Source: Hygrophila difformis
Taxonomy: Eukaryota > Streptophyta > Magnoliopsida > Lamiales > Acanthaceae
Direction: 5' to 3'
Assembly: GCA_030278955.1 (NCBI GenBank)
Contig: JAOANR010000001.1
Coordinates: 40,450,890-40,514,889, forward strand
Length of the DNA stretch: 64,000 bases
Shown: positions 45,396 through 59,044 of the stretch, piece after piece
Position numbering within the stretch: the stretch's first letter is position 1
Layout of the letters: each line of letters opens with the position of its first letter
Translations under genes and position numbers: made by a program
The notes under the pieces: model-generated
What the model saw: only the letters and a program-made list of their open reading frames with translations
What the model was told of the DNA's origin: nothing
Databases searched by the model: none

Positions 45396-46279
45396 TTCTT
45401 TTACATTTATATATCTAGATGTATAAAAAATTAGGATGCAATTAATATTAGCCATAATATCAACCTGACCACTCAAATATAATCAGACGATTCAAATTCA
45501 ATATCATGGCGAATAGAGGATTAATGAATAAGTTCTTTCATCGCCAAACAAAATTCACCATATAAGTATATTTTCTTTTTTAGAAAATATAAGTGTATTT
45601 TCTTAATAATACATTGAGCTACAAAAAGGAAAAATATATGTTATGTCATTTTTGTTTACCAAAAATTCAAAATAGTCCTTTATCTATTTTTCATCCCTAT
45701 TAGTCCTCTACTTTTATAATTAATATCCAAAATAGTCTTTTCTATACTAAGCATGTACTTTGAGCTAATTGATTTTTTTAATTATATCCACAAATAATAC
45801 TTAAAATTTAAATACACATAAAATTAAAATTAATTAAAAATTTATTTAAATTTAAAATTACTATATAAATATTAAATATATTAAATAAATATTTAAATTT
45901 GAAAAACTTTATTAATAAAAATCATGATTTAAATATTTTTTTAATTCAGATTACTTTATTAGATATCTTATTTAGATTTGATGAATGAAGAATAATATCC
46001 AGAATAATAACAACAAAAGAATAATTATTTGGACAACATATCAAGAAGAAAAGAATAATTATTTGTACGCCATATCAAGAATAATCATTTGTTAGATATC
46101 TTATTTAGATTTTTTTAATTCGGATCTAATAATTATTTGTACACCATATATATTTTCAAGAATAATATCATTCTACTCTTTTAATTCTCATTTTTTTCAG
46201 CTAAATGAAGTATGTATGGTGTAAATTAGCTTAAATTTGGTGAAAATTATACTGTGTAGCAACATTTACTCAACAACAT

Positions 46280-46307
46280 TATATATATATATATATATAT
46301 ATATATT
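46280..46307. repeat. (AT)n microsatellite
   Basis: About 14 AT units. Confidence 0.85.
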
Positions 46308-46709
46308 ATGTGAATTGAAAGAAAATATAAAAATCTTACTGATATACAAACTTGTAGTAGATAAAATACTCTTGCAATTAAAAGATAACAGACATTAGGT
46401 GAATTGAAAGAAAATATTATAAGTGAAATAATTTCATATTATCGTTACTTATAAGTGAGAATCCACAATCCAAATTGACACACAAAGTACCAAAAACAGT
46501 TGTACTTGTAAGTATCAACAAAATAATTATACATTGCAATTAAAATATTGAAAGAAAAATAATGGTTTTATTTAACTACAAAGCAAACATTAGAGTTGCG
46601 GTGATACTATAAATATTTTTAGTGGAATTAGTCGAGATACTAATACATCAAAAGAACAAACATAATCAAACTGAAGAAAATATAATTTTATTGATAAATG
46701 ACACCGCGA

Positions 46710-47225
46710 TCACGGCATTGGATACCTACTCAATATCTTTTTGAGCTTTGGCCTAACATTCACAAACCAAAAGGTTTCTAAATTTGCAACATAAGGAATC
46801 ATTTCTTTGGAAAATACATCAGATACAGAAACAAAAAAATTATCCATTTGTGATTGAATCAATTCCATCTTCGTTGGTTGAACACTAAAGGGAGTTGAAT
46901 CATTGTAGCCGGTTTTCTTCCACTTAGTTATTGCATCATTCAGTCGTATTTGAATTTGTTTGATCTCAGCACAGAATTCATCAGAAGCGATGGCAGCATT
47001 CATCTCAACTTCGGCTCTTTCCAGGAACTCTACCGCTATATTAAGAGTTGATAGATCCTCGTTCGTCCATGGAAGTGACCTATTGTCACGGATATCTTTG
47101 AGAAATTCCTTAGCCTTCTTTCCAAAATCATATTTAGGGAAAAAAAATGTGGTGCATGTGTTTAAACCCACAACCCAATGAACACTTTCGAAGGAAAAAT
47201 CTTTATCAGGATTGGAATTAAACAT
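46710..47225 (-). CDS. Single-exon gene of unknown function, 171 aa
   Basis: Uninterrupted 171-codon frame, MFNSNPDKDFSFESVHWVV...ILSRYPMP, with ordinary codon use. I recognise no domain. It is mixed acidic/basic and predicted mostly helical (KKAKEFLKDIRDNRSLPW, IAVEFLERAEVEMNAAI, FCAEIKQIQIRLNDAI). It lacks a signal peptide, and any membrane segment is unlikely. A TATA box sits at 47355-47346, about 120 bases upstream of the ATG, which supports a real transcription unit. A young LARD is inserted about 160 bases further upstream, which could alter expression. It could also be a cut-down remnant of a longer protein. Function unknown. Confidence 0.6.
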   Translation of the reverse strand: MFNSNPDKDFSFESVHWVVGLNTCTTFFFPKYDFGKKAKEFLKDIRDNRSLPWTNEDLSTLNIAVEFLERAEVEMNAAIASDEFCAEIKQIQIRLNDAITKWKKTGYNDSTPFSVQPTKMELIQSQMDNFFVSVSDVFSKEMIPYVANLETFWFVNVRPKLKKILSRYPMP

Positions 47226-47345
47226 TCTGAAAGCAGAATAAGAAAAAATAAAAAAAAAAAAAGAGAATAAGAATAAGCACTTGCTATAAGAGAAGGAAAG
47301 AGCTTAATTAAAATCCAAAAATAAATTTTTCACTATGCAAACCGT

Positions 47346-47355
47346 GTATTTATAG
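47346..47355 (-). promoter_or_regulatory. TATA box of the 171-aa gene
   Basis: CTATAAATAC on the minus strand, a near-perfect plant TATA box, about 120 bases before the ATG at 47225. Confidence 0.65.
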
Positions 47356-47516
47356 ATAAGGGAATAGCCGAGAGAGGGAGAGAGGAGGATTAGGGTTTCC
47401 GATTTTCTGCTGATATTATATGAGAAGAATTATATGATCATCATTAATTGGGATGACTATGTGAATTGCATTATATACAATTGAGTGGTTACAAAATATC
47501 CGTACAATAAGGGAAA

Positions 47517-47521
47517 TAATC
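47517..47521. repeat. LARD target-site duplication, left
   Basis: TAATC, matching 56526-56530. Confidence 0.9.
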
Positions 47522-50500
47522 TGTAACGCCCCGAAAATTTAAAACCATTTTCGCGACGTCACCGCCGTATTAACTGTACTAAACTGTTGATCACTCAGCT
47601 TAGACAGCTAATACGAAGCGAGATAATAACAAAAATACAGTAAAATAATCCCAGGAACCACAAAAACATATCCGGGCTACAAGCCCTGAATTAATTACTA
47701 ACAAGGCAAAAGCCTAATAACACCAACATAAATTAATTCAAATTGTGCACACTGTTACAATTAAAACAATAGTAATCTATACTAGTTCGCTCAGCCCGTA
47801 CCCCATCCTCATCATATGCGCCAGCCATGGAGAATCTATAAAACAACATCAACAGCAAGGGTCAGTACAAAAGTACTGAGCAAGTAAATAACAGTAATAA
47901 GTAGATTAGACAGTACGAGAATTAAATGACATAATTATAAATTCGAATATATTAATAACATAAATTAAATACAGTATTTAAACATCACACCGTCCCATAC
48001 CGGTGCTTCAACCATAAAATGCATTGCAATCATTATGTATGATGAATGATGAGATGAATGATATGACCTACGTGTCTATCTATCCTAAATGCAACAAATA
48101 ATTATGTCTAACGCGTTTCCTAATAACCATGGTCGACAGTCATCATTGGCGAGAGGACACCACCCTCTCCCATCACAATGAACTGCCCGTCAACGTCGCC
48201 CCCGCCGCGGACAAACAGCCTACGCAGGGCCAATAACATAGGTGAGGGAGCCGGATAGTCGTCACTGACCAGAGCAGCGTCTAGCGGGTCATGGCAAAGG
48301 GTTCACTCCCCAATTGCCGGTCATGGCACAGGGTTCACTCCCCATATGCCAAACATGCCGTATCATAACACAAGTATCACCGAGGTATAACACCTCACAC
48401 CCAAAGGCACAATACCAATAAGAACATAATATCTCAATTTCACCTTTGATACCTTACTTAAAAAGATTCTAGTCCAATCCTTATCTGTAACATAATTCTC
48501 ACATAACATAATAATCAGCACAGGCAACGTGTATGCCTCACATTCTTATTTATTAATAATCACAAGTATAAGAAGATACAAGCCATCATTCCTATAATCA
48601 AGTAACATGATAGTCAGAGAAACCCCTAGTCGTCTAAGTTCCCCTATCATAAATACATAACGTTTCATACACCACTTCTACATCCATTATAAACTCTACT
48701 AGCTCTAACATAGCGAGTAATAAATCCCTAGGGAGCCAGTCTAGTCATAGACGTCCCTAAATCCAAAGTATAACCTAATTAGGTTCGCATCCTAATCGTC
48801 TAGGTTAACATGCCATGACTTAGTTCAATTATAAATTTAATAATCATTAAGCATCTCGTCTAACTCCCTAATCTACAGATTACTAATTACTCCTTGCCTG
48901 GATTATCAATCTTCAAGTTCCCATTGCACGTCCTCAAGCTACCAAATTCTTTAACCCGCACTTCTGATTGTTCCCTACAAATAATAAAATTTTCAAATAA
49001 TAACAATACAATCCCAACTACTTGTACCACTTCTATAATCACTTAAAGCAATCCAACAATCACCAAGGAGTTTAGCAAGCAAGCTCCAACACACTACTAC
49101 CAAATTTTTAAAAAATTAATTATTTGTCCATTTCTCTTCACAATCTTCCAACACTTCAGGAAATACACCTCATGCCCAACCCATATCACTATTAACAATC
49201 AACAACTTCATGGTTAAGAATTTAGAACATAAAAACAACAATCTTAATAACTATATAAAAGTGATACAAGAGCTTCTTTCATCAATCCCCCAATTATTCA
49301 ACATGTTCAAAGAACACTTTTTAACAAGAAAAATCCCTTTAATTCACACATCTGGAATTCATAGGAATTGAACACAACTAATTCCTAATATAAACCAATT
49401 ATTCAAGTAATCCACATATATATACACACATATGCATATATAAATCCAAGAATCTCCCAAATCATAACTCTTCCACAATCACCATTTATACATTTATAAA
49501 TTTCACCATGACTCCAAGAATTAAAAGCAATACTTCATATACTCGACTCACACAGCACTACACAACACTTACAACATGAATATCCCAATCAAGACACGAA
49601 CCACCCAACATGTCCAATTATTTAGCAATTAACAGTCCACTTATTCAAGAATTTACTCGATTAACAGAACTTTCCAATACACCTCAATAACTCCAAATTT
49701 AATACCTCAATATCTCATGAAAATTTAACCCAACAACTCCTAATAAAGCTAGCTTACCACATACACCAATCAAACTAAAGCTCAAGAAAGTTATGAACAC
49801 AAAAACATGAAAAACTCAAGAAAAAGTCACCACCACCGGACTGTCAACATTCACCATCACCCAAACACCACATGCACCGCCATCACCACCACCACGCCGG
49901 CGGAGGCAAGCCGGCGGCCGCCACAGTGGCAGCCCCACCGCGACGCACACCTGTGCGTCGCACCCTTGCCACAGCGCCACCGTGTGCTATGGAGTCAACA
50001 CCAACCGGAGGCGGAGCCTCCGGCCTCGCCATGGCCACCCCGTCTTCTCCTCATCTTCCCCACAACTCCGTCGATTCCTCCCCTCCGGCGAGTCGCCGGA
50101 TTTCTCTCTTAACAAAATGAAAACAGCCCCAACCGAAGAAGAAAATGGAAGAGAAAAGGAGGGAGCCACAATACCTTGAAGAGTGCTTGAGATAAGCTTC
50201 TTTTACTTCTTCTTCCTCCATGCCGCTGCTCACCACTCTCCATCGCCCCTTTCTCTCTTCCAAAATGGGTTCTAGTGCTCAATTGGAGTGGTGAAAGATA
50301 AATCCCCTAATTTAAGTCCAAGGGCCAAATTGCAATATCCCCCTTTGCATTTAAATCCTCTCATTGCTTCCAACTATGCATATTGACCCCCCTTGTTTAA
50401 TCACTTGTGGGCTTAATCTCTAATGCTATTGGGCACTTTAAATTATTTACCAACTAATTTAAATCTTATTGAGCCCTATTGGTTCATTAATCATAATTAA

Positions 50501-50537
50501 TTAAATTAATTATGAAATAATTATCCGGGATGTTACA
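47522..50537 (-). repeat. LARD 3' LTR
   Basis: 3,016 bases. A His/Pro/Thr-rich open frame (49807-50112) is duplicated in the other LTR and is not taken as a gene. Confidence 0.95.
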
Positions 50538-53510
50538 TTCCCTCCCCCTTAGGATCATTCGTCCTCGAATGACATAAGGATATGGATCAATGTGTTATCT
50601 CCACTGAATTGTGGGTGAGCTCCAACTTTGAACATCTAAACACACGCTTCTATCAATCCCTGACGTCGTGTCCCTGTCACAGGTTGACACCATAGTCCTT
50701 TCTCCATTTAGAGCGTCTTATAATAAGTACTTCATTCTTGATTGATTACTCGTCTTTAGTATGATTCATATTCTCGACCCTTGTCAACCTGACACTCGAA
50801 CGTTGTTGACTATTGCAAGAGAAACTTAAACATCTTCAGGTGTTCCTCCCACTTACACTGGAACCAACTTACAAACTCATATTTAGTCATTAAAATCCAG
50901 ATTAAATCCGGCGTTTCATATCAAGCAGTAGCCTTTTTCTCTAAATCTCCATTGACATTCGACGGATCAATTAGATTTGTCTCCCTTTAAATGAGTTCAC
51001 TATACGTTGGAAACTCGCGAGTCTCAAGCTCCGGTCGTGGTTCCTTCTCACACTTTTACTTCATGTCCTGGAGAGCAATCAGCAATTTGGCCGTAAACTC
51101 TGTGTTTCGTTGCATCTCGTCTCACAATTCTATTGTCAGTCTTGCACTTTCTCATTGGAGCATTTGGAAATTCAATACAATCCGCTTAATTTCCATGCTT
51201 ATTGATCCAAACTTTAGTAAATTTTATCCCGGGAGTCATCTCAATTTATGGCTAGAAGCCCTAGTCCTGATGGAATTCCCGAATTTCATCTCATTCTGAG
51301 GATATCTTACACAATTCTTAACTGTTAAAATAGTTAATTATTCCTTGAGAATCTATTTGGATTGTGTTAGGACTGAGTTCTGCTCCGAATAGTCCATTTA
51401 CATTTTGAATTAGTCGCTCCCAAGTTCGTACTGTAGGATGTTTTGCTTCATACCCCCTTATAGAAATTGCACAAGGTGCAGTGTTATTTCAACAGTTCAC
51501 TAGGATTCCTCGCCCTGGGATAAGTCTGCACCACAAAAAGAAACAAACAATCTCCAAGACAAAGTAGAAGGTGAAATTGAATTTCCAAGAATATGGTAAA
51601 TTCCGAATTATATCGGGAGCCACAATCTTCCGATACAGATGGAAAGAAATTCAAACAACTAAAATCATTGTTTGCAGAACACAATGAATACAGATAGGTA
51701 GAGCGCTTTGTTTTACAACAAGATGCTTACACCAGTAAAGAGTGTTCTAAATAACGAGTTGAAAGCAATGCAACTAGAAGCTGATTATCACGGTGCATCA
51801 ATCACACCTGATTACCCTCAAGTATTATACTTGAAGGGGAGATAGTAGGAAATAGGAGGACTTGCATAAGACTTATCATTTTCCCTACTAGAAGTTAAAA
51901 ATCTACACGTCACCGTATAGTAGAAAATGAAGATAAATAGACATAGTGTGGAATGATGCTGATTCAGTTAAAAGGAATTCGCGAAGTGGATAGAAGTCCG
52001 ATTTTTAGTGAAAAAGAATCGGAATGGTAAAAGAATTAAAATTACTGGAAGGGTGCCAAGTAGATACCAAGTATAATGATTTTCGAAATGATATAGAAAT
52101 ATATCGCGGGAACAAGAATACTAAGATGGACATCATTCTATAACGGAACAATATAATCAAATAAGGGAACCGATAACGAGTTGACTCGGATTGGCAGAAG
52201 GAATCCTACTGACTGATTGATAGAGACTCCAATTCATTACAGAGATAATACATCAGTAGAGAATAGAACGTACTAACAAAATGCCCAGTAAGAAACTACT
52301 CTACTCCGGATACAATAGTAGTTCAGAATATAAAATGAGGAATAATTAAATGAAAGGAGAGAGCTACCTCACGCTCAAACAGGTACTACAGAAACTTCCC
52401 CAAAATGTAAGGAAGTCAGTGAGAATATAGCATAAAATTTTGGGGAACTGTAGAAGAGTTTGAAAATTTTTAAATAATACATAGATAATATACCACTATA
52501 GATGACAGATAATTCGAACTATTAAAATATCGAAGCGATAGAAAAATATCAATGCTGATAAAGTATCAATGAGGACCATTCGGATGGCCTCAAGAGTGAT
52601 TGACATTACAAGATACTAACAGAAAAGTTTAACTCGAAGAAAAGAACTGGTACCAAAACGTACACAGTAGAATCAACAAAAGAGGCAAGGAAAATAATAG
52701 AGGAATTCATTTTCTCATAATAAAGAAAATGAAAAGAAAAATTTATAGATGAAACATAATCAATAACAGGAATACCTATATTAGCATACGAGCATCGCAC
52801 ATTAGGACATTCACTTGCATAAACACCTCCAATTAATCTCTTAGGTATACTCAATTCGACGTCTCCAACTGAATGTCATCATAAATCCGTCGATCAATAC
52901 AGTCAAATGAGTTACCCTTTATATCTTTAAAATTTAAAGATGTCTGATATATTATTCTCCTGATGTTCTGATCATCTGCTGACAATGGATCATCATCACG
53001 CATCTGTATAGCATGGATTTGCAGGTGCCGATCAGCTCCAATTTAGTTACGGGCCCCACAGGAGACCTTGTTGTTGATGATTACCCAATGCTTAACGACT
53101 CGGGTGTCTCCGGACGATCCTCCTTAATCAAGTGGTCTAAATATTCAATACCTGCAATTTACCTTAAAGACAGATCTCATGCATTATCACAACACCATAA
53201 GTTAGCAGAAATCCCAAACAATTAATAATATTAATAACAATAATTATTCAGCAACTTCTAAATAAGTTGCTAGTTGAATTAAAACATAGATCCCCTTAAG
53301 ATATCCTTGTTATCTACCCATGGTTATCTTCCAAACCATGGCTTGAATCCACAAGGTGCGCAGTATAGTTGACAAAAATAATAGCGTAAAATAAATCTAA
53401 CTAGCATATGACAATGCAAAACCTATCATGCATTCAATCCCCGCACACCTCACCACATGTTTTTATCAAGTTTTAAACACATAATAGAGCAAACCGCTCT
53501 GATACCACTC
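50538..53510 (-). other. LARD internal region, non-coding
   Basis: 2.97 kb with only short frames (longest about 100 codons, both strands) and none with a retroelement domain. The right end carries the primer-binding site, the left end the polypurine tract. The left edge (GATCATTCGTCCTCGAATGA) contains a small inverted repeat, also present in the old copy at 28110-28140. It may hold packaging signals, but none can be pointed to. Confidence 0.7.
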
Positions 53511-56500
53511 TGTAACGCCCCGAAAATTTAAAACCATTTTCGCGACGTCACCGCCGTATTAACTGTACTAAACTGTTGATCACTCAGCTTAGACAGCTAA
53601 TACGAAGCGAGATAATAACAAAAATACAGTAAAATAATCCCAGGAACCACAAAAACATATCCGGGCTACAAGCCTGAATTAATTACTAACAAGGCAAAAG
53701 CCTAATAACACCAACATAAATTAATTCAAATTGTGCACACTGTTACAATTAAAACAATAGTAATCTATACTAGTTCGCTCAGCCCGTACCCCATCCTCAT
53801 CATATGCGCCAGCCATGGAGAATCTATAAAACAACATCAACAGCAAGGGTCAGTACAAAAGTACTGAGCAAGTAAATAACAGTAATAAGTAGATTAGACA
53901 GTACGAGAATTAAATGACATAATTATAAATTCGAATATATTAATAACATAAATTAAATACAGTATTTAAACATCACACCGTCCCATACCGGTGCTTCAAC
54001 CATAAAATGCATTGCAATCATTATGTATGATGAATGATGAGATGAATGATATGACCTACGTGTCTATCTATCCTAAATGCAACAAATAATTATGTCTAAC
54101 GCGTTTCCTAATAACCATGGTCGACAGTCATCATTGGCGAGAGGACACCACCCTCTCCCATCACAATGAACTGCCCGTCAACGTCGCCCCCGCCGCGGAC
54201 AAACAGCCTACGCAGGGCCAATAACATAGGTGAGGGAGCCGGATAGTCGTCACTGACCAGAGCAGCGTCTAGCGGGTCATGGCAAAGGGTTCACTCCCCA
54301 ATTGCCGGTCATGGCACAGGGTTCACTCCCCATATGCCAAACATGCCGTATCATAACACAAGTATCACCGAGGTATAACACCTCACACCCAAAGGCACAA
54401 TACCAATAAGAACATAATATCTCAATTTCACCTTTGATACCTTACTTAAAAAGATTCTAGTCCAATCCTTATCTGTAACATAATTCTCACATAACATAAT
54501 AATCAGCACAGGCAACGTGTATGCCTCACATTCTTATTTATTAATAATCACAAGTATAAGAAGATACAAGCCATCATTCCTATAATCAAGTAACATGATA
54601 GTCAGAGAAACCCCTAGTCGTCTAAGTTCCCCTATCATAAATACATAACGTTTCATACACCACTTCTACATCCATTATAAACTCTACTAGCTCTAACATA
54701 GCGAGTAATAAATCCCTAGGGAGCCAGTCTAGTCATAGACGTCCCTAAATCCAAAGTATAACCTAATTAGGTTCGCATCCTAATCGTCTAGGTTAACATG
54801 CCATGACTTAGTTCAATTATAAATTTAATAATCATTAAGCATCTCGTCTAACTCCCTAATCTACAGATTACTAATTACTCCTTGCCTGGATTATCAATCT
54901 TCAAGTTCCCATTGCACGTCCTCAAGCTACCAAATTCTTTAACCCGCACTTCTGATTGTTCCCTACAAATAATAAAATTTTCAAATAATAACAATACAAT
55001 CCCAACTACTTGTACCACTTCTATAATCACTTAAAGCAATCCAACAATCACCAAGGAGTTTAGCAAGCAAGCTCCAACACACTACTACCAAATTTTTAAA
55101 AAATTAATTATTTGTCCATTTCTCTTCACAATCTTCCAACACTTCAGGAAATACACCTCATGCCCAACCCATATCACTATTAACAATCAACAACTTCATG
55201 GTTAAGAATTTAGAACATAAAAACAACAATCTTAATAACTATATAAAAGTGATACAAGAGCTTCTTTCATCAATCCCCCAATTATTCAACATGTTCAAAG
55301 AACACTTTTTAACAAGAAAAATCCCTTTAATTCACACATCTGGAATTCATAGGAATTGAACACAACTAATTCCTAATATAAACCAATTATTCAAGTAATC
55401 CACATATATATACACACATATGCATATATAAATCCAAGAATCTCCCAAATCATAACTCTTCCACAATCACCATTTATACATTTATAAATTTCACCATGAC
55501 TCCAAGAATTAAAAGCAATACTTCATATACTCGACTCACACAGCACTACACAACACTTACAACATGAATATCCCAATCAAGACACGAACCACCCAACATG
55601 TCCAATTATTTAGCAATTAACAGTCCACTTATTCAAGAATTTACTCGATTAACAGAACTTTCCAATACACCTCAATAACTCCAAATTTAATACCTCAATA
55701 TCTCATGAAAATTTAACCCAACAACTCCTAATAAAGCTAGCTTACCACATACACCAATCAAACTAAAGCTCAAGAAAGTTATGAACACAAAAACATGAAA
55801 AACTCAAGAAAAAGTCACCACCACCGGACTGTCAACATTCACCATCACCCAAACACCACATGCACCGCCATCACCACCACCACGCCGGCGGAGGCAAGCC
55901 GGCGGCCGCCACAGTGGCAGCCCCACCGCGACGCACACCTGTGCGTCGCACCCTTGCCACAGCGCCACCGTGTGCTATGGAGTCAACACCAACCGGAGGC
56001 GGAGCCTCCGGCCTCGCCATGGCCACCCCGTCTTCTCCTCATCTTCCCCACAACTCCGTCGATTCCTCCCCTCCGGCGAGTCGCCGGATTTCTCTCTTAA
56101 CAAAATGAAAACAGCCCCAACCGAAGAAGAAAATGGAAGAGAAAAGGAGGGAGCCACAATACCTTGAAGAGTGCTTGAGATAAGCTTCTTTTACTTCTTC
56201 TTCCTCCATGCCGCTGCTCACCACTCTCCATCGCCCCTTTCTCTCTTCCAAAATGGGTTCTAGTGCTCAATTGGAGTGGTGAAAGATAAATCCCCTAATT
56301 TAAGTCCAAGGGCCAAATTGCAATATCCCCCTTTGCATTTAAATCCTCTCATTGCTTCCAACTATGCATATTGACCCCCCTTGTTTAATCACTTGTGGGC
56401 TTAATCTCTAATGCTATTGGGCACTTTAAATTATTTACCAACTAATTTAAATCTTATTGAGCCCTATTGGTTCATTAATCATAATTAATTAAATTAATTA

Positions 56501-56525
56501 TGAAATAATTATCCGGGATGTTACA
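53511..56525 (-). repeat. LARD 5' LTR
   Basis: 3,015 bases, identical by eye to 47522-50537 apart from one missing C (CAAGCCTG instead of CAAGCCCTG). Confidence 0.95.
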
Positions 56526-56530
56526 TAATC
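56526..56530. repeat. LARD target-site duplication, right
   Basis: TAATC, matching 47517-47521. Confidence 0.9.
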
Positions 56531-56650
56531 AATCAATCCCATGAATACATAGATATACAAAATCTACATATATGGAAAATATATCTTCAAATGTTTCCCT
56601 TAATAAGAATCTCCCTCCTTTCATGATTTTTCCTGCATATAAATCCATCC

Positions 56651-56697
<47 letters not shown>
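56651..56697. repeat. (AAT)n microsatellite
   Basis: About 15 AAT units without interruption. Confidence 0.9.
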
Positions 56698-56699
<2 letters not shown>

Positions 56700-58620
56700 C
56701 CTGAATACTTTTTGGCTTGTGCAGACTCTTCTATCCTTATTAAATTTAATTCATCATTCTCAAAAGAATATTAGAAGTATATGGTTGTAGCAATTTTTTT
56801 TAAAATAATGTATACTGTAAAAGAATATTGAAGTATTTTAGTATAAATAATATTTAAATATTTGTGGTAATAATAAATGGTTGTAGCAATATTTTTACTC
56901 AAAAAAACTATAATATGAGGTGATCATGTTACATGTTCAAACATGGTACAAAACATGTGAATTCAATCAAACATCATTTACCACTTTATTTTTCACAAAA
57001 AATTGTATTAAGTAAACAGTTAAACATAAATAAATAGTACTAATTAATTATTATTTGAACTATTCCTAAAACACAACCCTAAACTTTTCAAGTTTGGTCA
57101 TTTATGCCATAATTTTTTTGACAAAAAATAACCTAAACTTTATTTAGTTTAGAAATTCTACCCTTCTACCTTTTAAAATATCAAATTCGACCTCATCAAT
57201 TCTAAAAATATCGTATTTTGATCCTAAGAATTTGAAAAGAATCTCATTTCACACATTCACGTTTGAAAAGTTTCGCAATAGCAAAACAACTTGAAAATAT
57301 TGTATTTAGTAATTAATTTTTCCTTTTAACTTAAATACAAAAAATATAATTAACTAATAAAATTATATTATATTATTTAATAAAATAAAATAACACACCA
57401 TGAATGATAAATCAAATTATATTTATTATAATATCTTTAATTTTAGAAATTAGTTTCATTATTAATTATATTTAGATTCTTATTTTATTTTACTTGATTT
57501 TTTTATTTTATTTTCATTGTTTTTCAGATTTTTTATTTTTCTAATTTTATTTCATTACAATTTCTTAAATAATAAATATATTTATCCATATAGAAAAATA
57601 ATTTATAATTATAGAAATATGTTCAAAAAGCATACCTTCTAAAAAAACTTGGTATCGAAGTATAAATACTACAATTTAAGGGGTTATAATAATAATGAAT
57701 TAAAAAAATAAAAATCTAATTAAATTAAATTAAAATATTAACTACTAAACTTTTTCATAATCAATATGGAAAAAAAATTGGACAATATTATGGACTAAAA
57801 TAATATTTTAAAAATTAGCAGATAATCAAAACGTAATTAGAATTAGAATTTATTTTATAAAATTAAAGATTAGTCCATAAAAACTAATCATAATAATGAT
57901 TTAAAATACATTACTTAATAAAATATAAATTTTAAATGATGAAAAGATAAAAAAAAAGTATAAATAATATTCTTTAAAAACTATAGGCATAATATTCAAA
58001 TTGTACAACATATTAGGGAGTAACATGATATTTTTAGAAAAAAAATTGGACAATATTATGGACTAAAATAATATTTTAAAAATTAACAGATAATCAAAAC
58101 GTAATTAGAATTAGATTTTGTTTTATAAAATTAAAGATTAGTCCATAAAAACTAATCATAATAATGATTTAAAATACATTACTTAATAAAATATAAATTT
58201 TAAATGATGAAAAGATAAAAAAAAAAGTATAAATAATATTCTTTAAAAACTATAGGCATAATATTCAAATTGTACAACATATTAGGGAGTAACATGATAT
58301 TTTTTAGAACCTTAATAATCCAAAAAAATAATTTGTTTTAATTTTGAATAGTTAAAGGGTAATTATTTTCCACTTGCTCTTATCATTTTAGATATGAAAG
58401 CAAACTCTATATATTTAGTTTTTTAATAGAAAAAATAATTTATTTTATATTATGTCCACTTGGTTGTAGGTTAGAATTTTTTTCCTTCATCTTATTCTCT
58501 GCTGTATTTTCTCTTTTAAATTTTTATTTAATGTATTCAACTACTATTTAAACAAAAACCTTGAATCTTATGTAATCCAAAAGAAAAATCTATATTACAT
58601 TTATAACGTCATATCAGTTC
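56698..58620. other. AT-rich intergenic DNA
   Basis: No gene seen. Apart from the 268-base tandem duplication it is low-complexity AT sequence. Confidence 0.6.
57773..58309. repeat. 268-base tandem duplication
   Basis: GACAATATTATGGACTAAAA begins at 57781 and again at 58049. The two units run in parallel with only a few changes, for example GCAGATAATC versus ACAGATAATC. Confidence 0.9.
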
Positions 58621-58624
58621 AACA

Positions 58625-58652
58625 CCCCTGCGCAGAGGGCGAAAAAATCTAG
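58625..58652 (+). mobile_element. Possible Helitron 3' terminus (plus strand)
   Basis: CCCTGCGCAGAGGG can form a 4-base-pair hairpin ten bases before CTAG|T at 58649-58653, the usual form of a plant Helitron 3' end. The body would lie to the left; the 5' end was not found. Confidence 0.4.
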
Positions 58653-59044
58653 TAATAATAATAATAATAGAACCCTTCTGTACCTTTCAATATAAAATTG
58701 ATGTAAATATAAATAATGTAATCAGTTCAACTATATATTTTTTTTTTATTTTTCTTCTAAAAAAAATTAAAGTGAGATGTGTGTTGGCTCCCATTTTCGA
58801 CAGGGATGTGTTTGGCAATTGGGACCCCTTTCGCCCTTTCCATTTTCCAGCAAATTCTACCTCTGTTTTTTTCTTCTTTACCTTTCTGGCTTTCCAAACT
58901 TTAGAGTGTAAAATCCAAAAATTTTTCACAATTAAATTTTTGAATTTTTGGGTTTTTTCCAACTGAATGATCTGACAGCTTTTTACTACTATAGCAGTTA
59001 CATTATATCTAAATCCCTAATCCAATTGCTTGGTGAGATCAAAG

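Larger units (their letters stand above)
44526..46709. other. AT-rich DNA with repeats, no gene
   Basis: Contains the inverted MITE copy (45185-45395), a doubled AAGAATAATTATTTG phrase near 46016-46065 and an (AT)n run at about 46280-46307. Confidence 0.5.
47522..56525 (-). mobile_element. Young non-autonomous LTR retrotransposon (LARD), about 9.0 kb
   Basis: Two 3.0-kb LTRs (TGTAACGCCCCG...GGGATGTTACA) flank 2,973 bases with no gag, protease, RT or integrase. The primer-binding site (GCTCTGATACCAC on the plus strand, about 53496-53508) lies next to the right LTR. A polypurine tract (reverse of TCCCTCCCCCTTAGG, 50539-50553) lies next to the left LTR, so it runs right to left. The target duplication TAATC is perfect (47517-47521, 56526-56530). 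The LTRs appear identical except for one C missing from the right copy near 53674, so insertion was very recent. It must borrow proteins from another, unseen element. Confidence 0.93.

Noticed and set aside
49807..50179. Overlapping 60-101-aa frames in a GC-rich part of the LARD LTR
   Set aside because: Duplicated in the other LTR at 55795-56167, low complexity (His/Pro/Thr) and open in several frames at once, as expected from composition.
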